Positions 1-7,581 of a stretch of 64,000 bases of DNA are shown here, piece by piece (within the stretch, counting starts at the first letter, position 1; every line of letters starts with the position of its first letter). The position numbers were made by a program, and so were the translations under genes. The DNA is from Streptomyces spinoverrucosus (lineage in GTDB: Bacteria; Actinomycetota; Actinomycetes; Streptomycetales; Streptomycetaceae): NCBI RefSeq assembly GCF_006539505.1, contig NZ_BJND01000027.1:1-64000 (forward strand), read 5' to 3'. The notes beneath the pieces were generated by a model that had not been told where the DNA came from, searched no databases, and saw only the letters and a program-made list of their open reading frames with translations.

Positions 1-69
1 GCTTCCGACTTTATCAGATGTTCTGAGTCGGAATTTCCGCCCCGCTCCAAGTCCGCGCGTACGAAGGGA

Positions 70-87
70 CGTACGACCGGTCGTACG
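70..87. terminator. 18-bp perfect palindrome 3' of rnj
   Basis: CGTACGACCGGTCGTACG is its own reverse complement and sits four bases beyond the RNase J stop codon. It could fold as a 7-bp stem with a 4-base loop and act as a transcript end or 3' stabiliser. It has no U-tract, which is common in this group, and it could instead be a protein-binding palindrome. Confidence 0.4.
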
Positions 88-90
88 CGG

Positions 91-1776
91 TCAGACCTCC
101 ACGACCACCGGCAGGATCATCGGCCTGCGGCGATACGTGTCGGAGACCCACTTGCCCAGTGTGCGGCGGATCAGTTGCTGCAGCTGGTGGGGCTCCACCA
201 CGCCGTCCTGCGCCGAGCGCTCCAGGGCTTCGGTGATCTTCGGGAGGACGTCGACGAAGGCCGCGTCCTCGATGCCGGAGCCGCGGGCCTGGACGTGCGG
301 GCCTCCCGTGATCTTGCCGGTGGACGAGTCCACGACGACAAAGACCGAGATGATGCCCTCCTCGCCGAGGATCTTGCGGTCCTTCAGCGCCGGCTCGCCG
401 ACGTCGCCGACCGAGAGGCCGTCGACGTACACATAGCCCGCCTGGACCTTGCCGGAGATCTTCGCCTTGCCCTCGACGAGGTCGACGGCGACGCCGTCCT
501 CGGCGATCACGATGCGGTCGTGCGGGACGCCGGTGAGGGCGCCCAGTTCGGCGTTGGCGCGTAGGTGCCGCCACTCGCCGTGGACCGGCATCAGGTTGCG
601 CGGTCGGCAGATGTTGTAGAAGTACAGGAGCTCGCCCGCCGACGCGTGGCCGGAGACGTGGACCTTGGCGTTGCCCTTGTGGACGACGTTCGCGCCCCAG
701 CGGGTGAGGCCGTTGATGACGCGGTAGACGGCGTTCTCGTTGCCGGGGATCAGGGACGACGCCAGGATCACTGTGTCGCCCTCGACGATCCGGATCTGGT
801 GGTCCCGGTTGGCCATACGCGACAGCGCGGCCATCGGTTCGCCCTGCGAGCCCGTGCAGACGAGGACCACCTCGCCGTCCGGGAGGTCGTCGAGCGTCTT
901 GACGTCGACGACGAGGCCCGGCGGAACCTTCAGGTAGCCGAGGTCCCTGGCGATGCCCATGTTGCGGACCATGGAGCGGCCGACGAAGGCGACCCGGCGG
1001 CCGTACTCGTGGGCGGCGTCCAGGATCTGCTGGATGCGATGGACGTGGCTGGCGAAGCTCGCCACGATGATCCGCTTGCGGGCGGATGCGAAGACCTGGC
1101 GCAGGACGTTGGAGATGTCGCGCTCGTGCGGCGTGAAACCGGGGACCTCGGCGTTCGTGGAGTCGCTGAGGAGGAGGTCGATGCCTTCCTCGCTCAGCCG
1201 TGCGAACGCGTGGAGGTCGGTCAGGCGGTTGTCCAGCGGGAGCTGGTCCATCTTGAAGTCGCCGGTGTGCACGACCATGCCGGCGGGCGTGCGGATGGCG
1301 ACCGCGAGCGCGTCTGGGATCGAGTGGTTGACCGCGACGAACTCGCAGTCGAAGGGGCCGATGCGTTCGCGGTGGCCCTCGGCGACCTCAAGCGTGTAGG
1401 GGCGGATGCGGTGTTCCTGGAGCTTGGCCTCGATCAGGGCGAGGGTCAGCTTGGAGCCGATCAGCGGGATGTCCGGCTTCTCGCGGAGCAGGAAGGGGAC
1501 GCCGCCGATGTGGTCCTCGTGGCCGTGCGTGAGGACGATGCCCTCGATGTCGTCGAGGCGGTCCCGGATCGATGAGAAGTCCGGCAGGATCAGGTCGATT
1601 CCGGGCTGCTCCTCCTCGGGGAAGAGCACTCCGCAGTCGACGATCAGCAGGCGGCCGCCGTACTCGAAGACCGTCATGTTGCGGCCGATTTCACCGAGGC
1701 CGCCGAGCGGGGTGACCCGCAGGCCGCCTTCGGGGAGCGGCGGGGGCGGGCCGAGTTCAGGATGCGGATGACTCAA
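91..1776 (-). CDS. rnj: Ribonuclease J (metallo-beta-lactamase/beta-CASP nuclease)
   Basis: RNase J is a zinc-dependent 5'-3' exo- and endoribonuclease used in mRNA decay and rRNA maturation in the cytoplasm. The protein has the metallo-beta-lactamase motif HGHEDH at about residues 84-89, further metal-site blocks (NHSIPD, HTGDFK), a beta-CASP region, and a C-terminal domain ending VVVEV. I chose the TTG at 1776 because GAGGAG lies a few bases upstream and the resulting 561 residues match the usual length; the open frame runs further upstream to 1902 without family similarity. It follows dapA on the same strand with 153 bp between them, and that gap holds a strong stem-loop. Paralogue assignment (J1 or J2) is not meaningful here because Streptomyces normally has one copy. 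Confidence 0.95.
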   Translation of the reverse strand: MSHPHPELGPPPPLPEGGLRVTPLGGLGEIGRNMTVFEYGGRLLIVDCGVLFPEEEQPGIDLILPDFSSIRDRLDDIEGIVLTHGHEDHIGGVPFLLREKPDIPLIGSKLTLALIEAKLQEHRIRPYTLEVAEGHRERIGPFDCEFVAVNHSIPDALAVAIRTPAGMVVHTGDFKMDQLPLDNRLTDLHAFARLSEEGIDLLLSDSTNAEVPGFTPHERDISNVLRQVFASARKRIIVASFASHVHRIQQILDAAHEYGRRVAFVGRSMVRNMGIARDLGYLKVPPGLVVDVKTLDDLPDGEVVLVCTGSQGEPMAALSRMANRDHQIRIVEGDTVILASSLIPGNENAVYRVINGLTRWGANVVHKGNAKVHVSGHASAGELLYFYNICRPRNLMPVHGEWRHLRANAELGALTGVPHDRIVIAEDGVAVDLVEGKAKISGKVQAGYVYVDGLSVGDVGEPALKDRKILGEEGIISVFVVVDSSTGKITGGPHVQARGSGIEDAAFVDVLPKITEALERSAQDGVVEPHQLQQLIRRTLGKWVSDTYRRRPMILPVVVEV

Positions 1777-1790
1777 AAGACTCTCCTCAC

Positions 1791-1829
1791 CACGCGCGCC
1801 ACGTACCGGTTGGGCACGTGGCGCGCGTG
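1791..1829 (-). promoter_or_regulatory. 14-bp perfect stem-loop just upstream of the rnj ribosome-binding site
   Basis: Arms CACGCGCGCCACGT (1791-1804) and ACGTGGCGCGCGTG (1816-1829) pair perfectly around an 11-base loop. On the minus strand the hairpin lies between the dapA stop and the rnj Shine-Dalgarno sequence, ending only a few bases before it. It may terminate dapA transcription. It may also be a processing or control element in the rnj leader; that second role is inference. Confidence 0.55.
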
Positions 1830-1929
1830 ACGTTCGTGCAGAAGCAGTTGTCGTTGTGGGGTGCAGGCACCGGTGTCCTGCGTATTCAGTTGTGAAGTCC
1901 ATGCGCGCCCGGTCGGGCGAAGTCTGATG

Positions 1930-2829
1930 TCAGAGCTGTACCCCGCCGGCGGCAAGATCGATCTTGAGCTGCTCGATCTCCTGTTGCGTGAGCTCGACCA
2001 TGGGCGGCCGCAGCGGGCCGCCGGGCAGGCCCTGGAGGGCGAGGGCGGCCTTGGTGGTCATGACCCCCTGGGTGCGGAACATGCCGGTGTAGACCGGGAG
2101 CAGCTTCTGGTGGATCTCGGTCGCCTTCTGGACGTCACCGCTGGTGTACGCCTCGACCAGCTCGCGCAGCTCGGGGGTGACCACGTGGCCCACGACGGAG
2201 ACGAAGCCGACGGCGCCGACGGAGAGCAGCGGCAGGTTGAGCATGTCGTCGCCGGAGTACCAGGCGAGGCCGGAGCGGGCGATGGCCCAGCTGGCGCGGC
2301 CGAGGTCGCCCTTGGCGTCCTTGTTGGCGACGATCCGCGGGTGCTCGGCGAGGCGGACCAGTGTCTCCGTGTTGATCGGGACGCCGCTGCGGCCGGGGAT
2401 GTCGTACAGCATGACCGGCAGCTCGGTGGCGTCGGCGACGGCCGTGAAGTGCCGGTAGAGGCCCTCCTGCGGGGGCTTGTTGTAGTACGGGGTCACGACG
2501 AGCAGGCCATGTGCGCCGGTACGCTCCGCGGCGCGGGCCAGCTCGATGCTGTGGTGGGTGTCGTTCGTACCGACACCGGCGACGATGTGGGCGCGGTCGC
2601 CCACGGCCTCCAGGACCGCTCGTACGAGGTCCGCTTTCTCCGCGTCGCTGGTGGTGGGGGACTCGCCGGTGGTGCCGTTGATGATCAGGCCGTCGTTGCC
2701 TGCGTCCACCAGGTGCGTGGCGAGCCGCTGCGCGCCGTCGAGGTCAAGTGCGCCGTCCGCCGTGAAGGGCGTGACCATGGCGGTGAGGACCCGCCCGAAG
2801 GGGGTCTGCGGAGTGGAGGTCGGAGCCAT
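1930..2829 (-). CDS. dapA: 4-hydroxy-tetrahydrodipicolinate synthase
   Basis: DapA condenses pyruvate with aspartate semialdehyde, the first committed step to meso-diaminopimelate and lysine. The 299-residue product is normal length and starts MAPTSTPQTPFG. It contains the family blocks NGTTGESPT near residue 50, VTPYYNKP with the catalytic Tyr region near 120-130, YDIPGRSG, and the Schiff-base lysine in IVANKDAKGD near residue 170. The start ATG has only a weak Shine-Dalgarno sequence. It lies between thyX (222 bp upstream, with a terminator-like hairpin) and rnj. A second lysine-pathway gene, dapB, is about 2.6 kb away, so the pathway genes are close but not in one operon. Other Streptomyces carry more than one dapA-like gene, so this may not be the only copy. 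Confidence 0.95.
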   Translation of the reverse strand: MAPTSTPQTPFGRVLTAMVTPFTADGALDLDGAQRLATHLVDAGNDGLIINGTTGESPTTSDAEKADLVRAVLEAVGDRAHIVAGVGTNDTHHSIELARAAERTGAHGLLVVTPYYNKPPQEGLYRHFTAVADATELPVMLYDIPGRSGVPINTETLVRLAEHPRIVANKDAKGDLGRASWAIARSGLAWYSGDDMLNLPLLSVGAVGFVSVVGHVVTPELRELVEAYTSGDVQKATEIHQKLLPVYTGMFRTQGVMTTKAALALQGLPGGPLRPPMVELTQQEIEQLKIDLAAGGVQL

Positions 2830-2902
2830 GGGTTACACGCTACTCGTTACTCAAGGCGTGGTCTGCCCTCGGGGTGCGGGATAAGTCAGGACAAAGATGG
2901 AG

Positions 2903-2940
2903 CCCGGCACTGCCTGCTCGGGGGTTCAAGCAGTGCCGGG
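2903..2940. terminator. 11-bp stem-loop between thyX and dapA
   Basis: CCCGGCACTGC (2903-2913) pairs perfectly with GCAGTGCCGGG (2930-2940). On the minus strand the stem is followed by a short T-containing stretch (CATCTTTGTCC). It lies about 110 bp past the thyX stop and about 70 bp before the dapA start, so it most likely ends the thyX transcript and makes dapA depend on its own promoter. Confidence 0.6.
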
Positions 2941-3051
2941 TCCGTTTGATCAGGCTAGATGAACTTCTCCAAATGCCGCAATACGGACACTTCGCCCGGC
3001 TGACCCGCACATCCGTGCCCGGCGGGGAATCACTGGGCAAACATGTGTGCG

Positions 3052-3810
3052 TTACGGCGCCACGCGGCCGTTGGCGTTGAAGGCGGCGTACGTGAGCGGC
3101 ATGAGCCTGGCCCACTCGGCCTCCATCTTCTCGCCGACCATCTCGATCTCGCGCTGCGGGAAGGACGGGACCTTGGCGAGCTCGTGCTGGGTGCGCAGGC
3201 CGAGGAAGTGCATCAGCGAGCGGGCGTTGCACGTGGCGTACATCGAGGAGTACAGGCCGACCGGGAGGACCGCGCGGGCGACCTCGCGGGCGACGCCGGC
3301 GGCGAGCATCTCCTGGTAGGCCTCGTAGGACTGGCGGTACGAGTCCTCCATGACGCGGCCGACCAGCTCCTGCTGGGCCTGCGTGCCCTCGACGAAGCGG
3401 TACTTGCCGGGGCGGCCCTCCTGGACCAGCTTGCGGGACTCGTCGGGGACGTAGAAGACCGGCTGGAGCTCGCGGTAGCGGCCGGACTCCTCGTTGTACG
3501 ACCAGCCCACGCGGTGCCGCATGAACTCGCGGAAGACGAAGATCGGGGCGCTGATGAAGAACGTCATCGAGTTGTGCTCGAAGGGGCTGCCGTGCCGGTC
3601 CCGCATCAGGTAGTTGATGAGGCCCTTGGAGCGCTCGGGGTCCTTGTTCAGCTCGTCAAGGGACTGCTCGCCGAGGGTCGAGACGCGGGCGGCGAAGAGC
3701 ACGTCGGCGTCCGCGGCGGTGTGCTTGACCAGCTCGACGGTGACATCGCTGCGGAAGCTCGGCTTGAGATCCGGGGCGTCCTTGGCTGCGTCGGCGGGGG
3801 TGTCGGTCAC
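3052..3810 (-). CDS. thyX: Flavin-dependent thymidylate synthase
   Basis: ThyX methylates dUMP to dTMP using FAD, NADPH and methylene-tetrahydrofolate. The ThyX signature RHRxGWSYNEESGRY is present at about residues 98-112, followed by the conserved C-terminal block with ARSLMHFLGLR. I chose the GTG at 3810 (252 residues; product begins with TDTPADAAK after the initiator). An ATG 21 bases upstream at 3831, preceded by GAGAGAAG, is a real alternative giving seven more residues. The open frame continues to 4311 but that extension overlaps the divergent gene at 4025 and has no family similarity. It stands first in the thyX-dapA-rnj run on the minus strand. Confidence 0.93.
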   Translation of the reverse strand: MTDTPADAAKDAPDLKPSFRSDVTVELVKHTAADADVLFAARVSTLGEQSLDELNKDPERSKGLINYLMRDRHGSPFEHNSMTFFISAPIFVFREFMRHRVGWSYNEESGRYRELQPVFYVPDESRKLVQEGRPGKYRFVEGTQAQQELVGRVMEDSYRQSYEAYQEMLAAGVAREVARAVLPVGLYSSMYATCNARSLMHFLGLRTQHELAKVPSFPQREIEMVGEKMEAEWARLMPLTYAAFNANGRVAP

Positions 3811-4024
3811 GGCTTGGAGGGTCCCTTCCATCCACTTCTCTCGGGCGGCGCCCACTCTACGGCCCGGCACTGACATCGGGGCGTTCGGTGCCGGGCCGCG
3901 ACATCTTCGGCGAACCTCGGTGAAAGTTCTGCCAATCCGGCTCAACCGGGCACCTTTCGCGGCAATCGCTCGTCTGTGTTGGTGACAGCGATTCGTTCGA
4001 GTCCAGAGAGGAGCAGGACCCCCG

Positions 4025-4264
4025 ATGTTCCGTCGGCGCGAACCCGTACCCTTCGCCTTCCTCGCCGAAGCAGAGCGGTTCCGCAGCAATGTCGCTCCCC
4101 CGCCCCGCGAGCGAGCGACCGCCGGGCAGATAGCCGGGCGCTGGCTCATGGGGCTCACCATCGTGGCCGCGCTCGTGGGCGCCCTGGTGATCGGGATGCC
4201 GGCGCTGGAGCTGGACCACTCGTCCACGCCGACGCAGCAGTCCCAGGCGTCCGACGGGCGCTGA
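4025..4264 (+). CDS. Small single-pass membrane protein, unknown function
   Basis: A 79-residue product starting MFRRREPVPFAFLAEAERF. It has a basic N-terminus, a hydrophilic stretch, one hydrophobic segment at roughly residues 41-60 (LMGLTIVAALVGALVIGM) and a short polar tail. The start is supported by purine-rich AGAGGAGCAGGA just upstream. It is divergent from thyX (about 215 bp between starts) and about 80 bp upstream of the PH-like membrane protein on the same strand, so the two may be co-transcribed. I do not recognise a characterised family. Confidence 0.7.
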   Translation: MFRRREPVPFAFLAEAERFRSNVAPPPRERATAGQIAGRWLMGLTIVAALVGALVIGMPALELDHSSTPTQQSQASDGR

Positions 4265-4347
4265 GCGGGGCCTGACTCGGACGGACCCCCGAGGGTGGTG
4301 AGCGGGGACACGGGTCGATAACCTCACCGGGCACAGCCCATGCATGC

Positions 4348-4920
4348 ATGAGTGAGGACCCAGCCGTGCCCCTGCCCTTCCTGACGGCCGACCGCGCCTT
4401 CGACACCGCCGACGATGTCGCGCTGCCGTTCGATGACCGCGACCGCTGGCGGCGGCCCTACCGCCCCGGTCCCTGGCGTGTGGGCGTGGCCGCGATCTGG
4501 CTGCTGCTCGCCTCGTACGTGCTGTTCGCGGCGGTGATCATCGCGCTGACCGACACGCTGACCGCCGCCGGGGTGGTGTTCGGCATCGCGCTGGCGATCA
4601 TCGCCATCGCCCTGCGGCTGCTGCGCATGGGCGTGTGGGTGAGCGCGCACGGGCTGCGTCAGGTGCGCTTCCTGCACACCCGGACGCTGCCGTGGGAGCG
4701 GGTCAGTGCGGTGCGGACGGTGCAGCAGCCGGTGCGCTGGCTGGGGCTGCCGCGGACGGTGCAGGGGCAGGCCCTGATCCTCGTACGCAAGGATCGTCCC
4801 GCGGACGACCTGCCCACGCTGCTGACCACGCACAACTCCGACTTCCTGGCCCGGCCGACGGCGTTCGACCGGGCGGCGGACGCGGTGGAGGCGTGGGCCG
4901 AGGAATACCAGCGAGGCTGA
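4348..4920 (+). CDS. Membrane protein with PH-like domain
   Basis: A 190-residue product with two adjacent hydrophobic helices (roughly residues 49-68 and 75-92). These are followed by a soluble region that reads VSAHGLRQVRFLHTRTLPWERVSAV, the pattern of bacterial PH-domain proteins, in which a short beta-rich domain follows two membrane helices. No enzymatic motif is visible. It ends 36 bp before the stop of the convergent gene 4957-5409. The molecular role is unknown; this group is annotated only as PH domain-containing. Confidence 0.75.
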   Translation: MSEDPAVPLPFLTADRAFDTADDVALPFDDRDRWRRPYRPGPWRVGVAAIWLLLASYVLFAAVIIALTDTLTAAGVVFGIALAIIAIALRLLRMGVWVSAHGLRQVRFLHTRTLPWERVSAVRTVQQPVRWLGLPRTVQGQALILVRKDRPADDLPTLLTTHNSDFLARPTAFDRAADAVEAWAEEYQRG

Positions 4921-4931
4921 GACGTCTCGCA

Positions 4932-4950
4932 CCGGGGCAGGGCTCCCCGG
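4932..4950. terminator. Short hairpin between convergent genes
   Basis: CCGGGG (4932-4937) pairs with CCCCGG (4945-4950) in the 36-bp space between two convergent genes. It is a plausible bidirectional terminator, but the stem is only 6 bp. Confidence 0.35.
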
Positions 4951-4956
4951 TCGGGG

Positions 4957-5409
4957 TCAGGCCTCGACGGGCTTGCCGTCGTGGAGGGCGATCGCGCGTT
5001 GCATCGCCTTGCGGGCGCGTGGGGTGTCGCGGGCGTCGTGGTAGGCGATGGCCAGGCGGAACCAGGTGCGCCAGTCGTCCGGCGCCGCCTCCGTCTCGGC
5101 CTTGCGCCGGGCGAAGACCGCGTCGGCCGAGTCACGGTCGATACGGCCGCTGGGCAGCCGCTTGAGCTCGTCGACGGGCAGGCCGCCCTCGGCGTCGAGT
5201 TCGGCGGTGAGGGCGTTGGCCCGGCGGACGAACTGGGTGTTCTTCCACAGGAACCACAGGCCGATCAACGGCAGGATCAGCACCGCGACACCGAAGGTCA
5301 CGGCGAGCAGCGATCCGGTCTTGATGAGCAGCACGCCACGGCTGCCGACCAGGACGAAGTAGAAGACCAGGACGGCAGCCGTGACGAAGTAGGAGAGCTT
5401 GGCGCGCAT
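4957..5409 (-). CDS. Two-helix membrane protein with TPR-like tail
   Basis: A 150-residue product with two hydrophobic segments (about residues 8-27 and 33-53). The cytoplasmic part ends with a helical stretch (DDWRTWFRLAIAYHDARD, then RKAMQRAIALH) that has the spacing of one or two TPR-type helices. It starts 11 bp after the dapB stop on the same strand and is probably the last gene of the rpsO-pnp-M16-dapB run. No known function; the association with dapB is positional only. Confidence 0.75.
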   Translation of the reverse strand: MRAKLSYFVTAAVLVFYFVLVGSRGVLLIKTGSLLAVTFGVAVLILPLIGLWFLWKNTQFVRRANALTAELDAEGGLPVDELKRLPSGRIDRDSADAVFARRKAETEAAPDDWRTWFRLAIAYHDARDTPRARKAMQRAIALHDGKPVEA

Positions 5410-5420
5410 GAGGGTCCGGC

Positions 5421-6173
5421 TCAGCCCAGGTCCAGGAAGTGTTCCAGGCCGAAGGTGAGGCCCGGGGTGCTCACCACGCGGCGGGCCCCCAGCAGGATGC
5501 CCGGCATGAAGCTGCTGTGGTGCAGTGAGTCGTGCCGGATGGTGAGGGTCTCGCCCTCGCCGCCGAGCAGGACCTCCTGGTGTGCGAGCAGACCACGCAG
5601 GCGCACCGCGTGCACGGGCACACCGTCGACGTTCGCGCCGCGCGCGCCGTCCAGGGCCGTGACCGTGGCGTCCGGCGCCGGTGCCGTACCCGCCTCGCGG
5701 CGGGCCTGCGCGATGAGCTGGGCGGTGCGGGTGGCGGTGCCGCTGGGGGCGTCGACCTTGTTGGGGTGGTGCAGCTCGACCACCTCGACGGACTCGAAGT
5801 ACGGCGCGGCAATCTGCGCGAACTTCATGGTGAGGACGGCCCCGATGGAGAAGTTGGGCGCGATCAGCACGCCCGTCTCCGGGGACTGCCCCAGCCAGCC
5901 GCGCAGCTGCGCGAGGCGCTCGTCGGTCCAGCCCGTCGTACCGACGACGGCGTGGATTCCGTGCCGTACGCAGAAGTCGAGGTTGCCCATCACCGAGGCC
6001 GGCGTGGTGAGTTCGACGGCGACCTGGGCGCCGCTCTCGGCCAGCGTCTCCAGCTTGTCGCCCCGGCAGAGGGCGGCGACCAGCTCCATGTCCTCGGCGG
6101 CTTCGACGGCTCGTACCGCCTCCGCACCGATCCGCCCCTTGGCACCGAGGACCGCCACGCGCAGCTTGCTCAT
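5421..6173 (-). CDS. dapB: 4-hydroxy-tetrahydrodipicolinate reductase
   Basis: DapB reduces the DapA product with NAD(P)H, the second step to diaminopimelate and lysine. The 250-residue protein opens with a Rossmann dinucleotide motif, VAVLGAKGRIG. It contains GTTGWT, the NFSIG block, and the catalytic/substrate signature ELHHPNKVDAPSGTA near residues 133-147. The start ATG has AAGGAAG seven bases upstream. It follows the M16 peptidase gene by 28 bp and is followed after 11 bp by a membrane-protein gene, so the three are likely co-transcribed. Confidence 0.96.
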   Translation of the reverse strand: MSKLRVAVLGAKGRIGAEAVRAVEAAEDMELVAALCRGDKLETLAESGAQVAVELTTPASVMGNLDFCVRHGIHAVVGTTGWTDERLAQLRGWLGQSPETGVLIAPNFSIGAVLTMKFAQIAAPYFESVEVVELHHPNKVDAPSGTATRTAQLIAQARREAGTAPAPDATVTALDGARGANVDGVPVHAVRLRGLLAHQEVLLGGEGETLTIRHDSLHHSSFMPGILLGARRVVSTPGLTFGLEHFLDLG

Positions 6174-6201
6174 GTTGTTGCTTCCTTACCGGATACGGGT
6201 G

Positions 6202-7581
6202 TCAGGCGACGGCGTCGTGCAGACGCGACGCCTGCTTGTCCTTCAGCGGGCCGATGACCGACAGCGAGGGCCGCTGTCCCAGGATGTCGCGCGCGACCGC
6301 GCGGACGTCCTCCGGGGTCACCGCGGCTATCCGGGCCAGCATGTCGTCGACGGACATCTGCTCGCCCCAGCACAGCTCACTCTTGCCGATACGGTTCATC
6401 AGCGCGCCGGTGTCCTCCAGGCCGAGGACCGTGGAGCCGCGGAGCTGGCCGATGGCGCGGTCGATCTCGTCGTCGGACAGGCCGTGCTCGGCAACGTGGT
6501 CGAGTTCGTCGCGGCAGATCTTCAGCACGTCGTGCACCTGCGACGGCCGGCAGCCCGCGTACACGCCGAACAGGCCGCAGTCGGCGAAGCCGGAGGTGTA
6601 CGAGTAGACGCTGTAGGCGAGGCCGCGCTTCTCCCGTACCTCCTGGAAGAGCCGCGACGACATGCCGCCGCCGAGGGCGGTGTTCAGCACGCCGAGGGCC
6701 CAGCGGCGGTCGTCCGTGCGGGCCAGGCCCGGCATGCCGAGCACGACATGGGCCTGCTCGGTCTTGCGGCCGATCAGCTCGACCCGGCCGGCGGTGCGCA
6801 GGGCGCGGCGGCCCTCGCGCGGGGCGATGGGCTGGGCGGCGGCGTCCTTGAGGGCGCCGGCCTGCTCGAAGGCGGCACGGACCAGTCGTACGACCTTGTT
6901 GTGATCGATGTTGCCGGCGCAGGCGACCACGAGGTGGGTCGGGTCGTAGTGCTTCTTGTAGAAGCGGCGGATGCGGTCGGCGGTGAGGGCGTTGACCGTG
7001 TCGACCGTGCCGAGGACCGGGCGGCCGAGCGGGTTGTCGCCGAACATCGTGTGCGCGAACAGGTCGTGCACGCAGTCGCTCGGGTCGTCCTCGGTCATCG
7101 CGATCTCTTCGAGGATGGCGCCGCGCTCGACGTTGACGTCCTCTTCGAGGATGAGCGAGCCGGTGAGCATGTCGCAGACGACGTCGATGGCGAGCGGCAG
7201 GTCGGTGTCGAGCACGCGTGCGTAGTAGCACGTGTACTCCTTCGCCGTGAACGCGTTCATCTCGCCGCCGACGGCGTCGAGGGCGGAGGAGATGTCCAGG
7301 GCGCTGCGCCGCTGCGTGCCCTTGAAGAGCAGGTGTTCCAGGTAGTGCGTGGCGCCGTTCAGGGACGGCGTCTCGTCGCGGGAGCCGACGTGCGCCCAGA
7401 TGCCGAAGGTGGCGGAGCGCACGGAGGGCAGGGTCTCGGTGACGATGCGGAGACCGCCGGGGAGGGTGGTCTTGCGCACCGTGCCGATGCCGTTGAGACC
7501 CTTGATGAGAGTTTGGGTACGGGCGACGGCCCGCGCCTCCGAAGAGGGGCGGGCCGTCACCTTGGAGCTACGGGACGTCAC
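6202..7581 (-). CDS. M16 family zinc peptidase (insulinase/processing-peptidase type)
   Basis: A 459-residue metallopeptidase of the pitrilysin/processing-peptidase superfamily. The inverted zinc motif HxxEH is present as HYLEH at residues 79-83, with the distal glutamate in RGAILEEIAM (E159), so it should be catalytically active. The length fits two M16 half-domains. The C-terminal half contains the usual RLFQEVREKRGLAYSVYSY block. Its GTG start overlaps the pnp stop (GTGA), implying translational coupling to polynucleotide phosphorylase, an arrangement common in actinomycetes. The substrate is unknown, and there is no signal peptide, so it acts in the cytoplasm. Confidence 0.92.
   Translation of the reverse strand: MTSRSSKVTARPSSEARAVARTQTLIKGLNGIGTVRKTTLPGGLRIVTETLPSVRSATFGIWAHVGSRDETPSLNGATHYLEHLLFKGTQRRSALDISSALDAVGGEMNAFTAKEYTCYYARVLDTDLPLAIDVVCDMLTGSLILEEDVNVERGAILEEIAMTEDDPSDCVHDLFAHTMFGDNPLGRPVLGTVDTVNALTADRIRRFYKKHYDPTHLVVACAGNIDHNKVVRLVRAAFEQAGALKDAAAQPIAPREGRRALRTAGRVELIGRKTEQAHVVLGMPGLARTDDRRWALGVLNTALGGGMSSRLFQEVREKRGLAYSVYSYTSGFADCGLFGVYAGCRPSQVHDVLKICRDELDHVAEHGLSDDEIDRAIGQLRGSTVLGLEDTGALMNRIGKSELCWGEQMSVDDMLARIAAVTPEDVRAVARDILGQRPSLSVIGPLKDKQASRLHDAVA

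Noticed and set aside
3991..4006. T-arm-like GTTCGAGTCC suggesting a tRNA
   Set aside because: No acceptor stem, anticodon arm or D-arm can be drawn around it; it lies in the leader of the gene at 4025.
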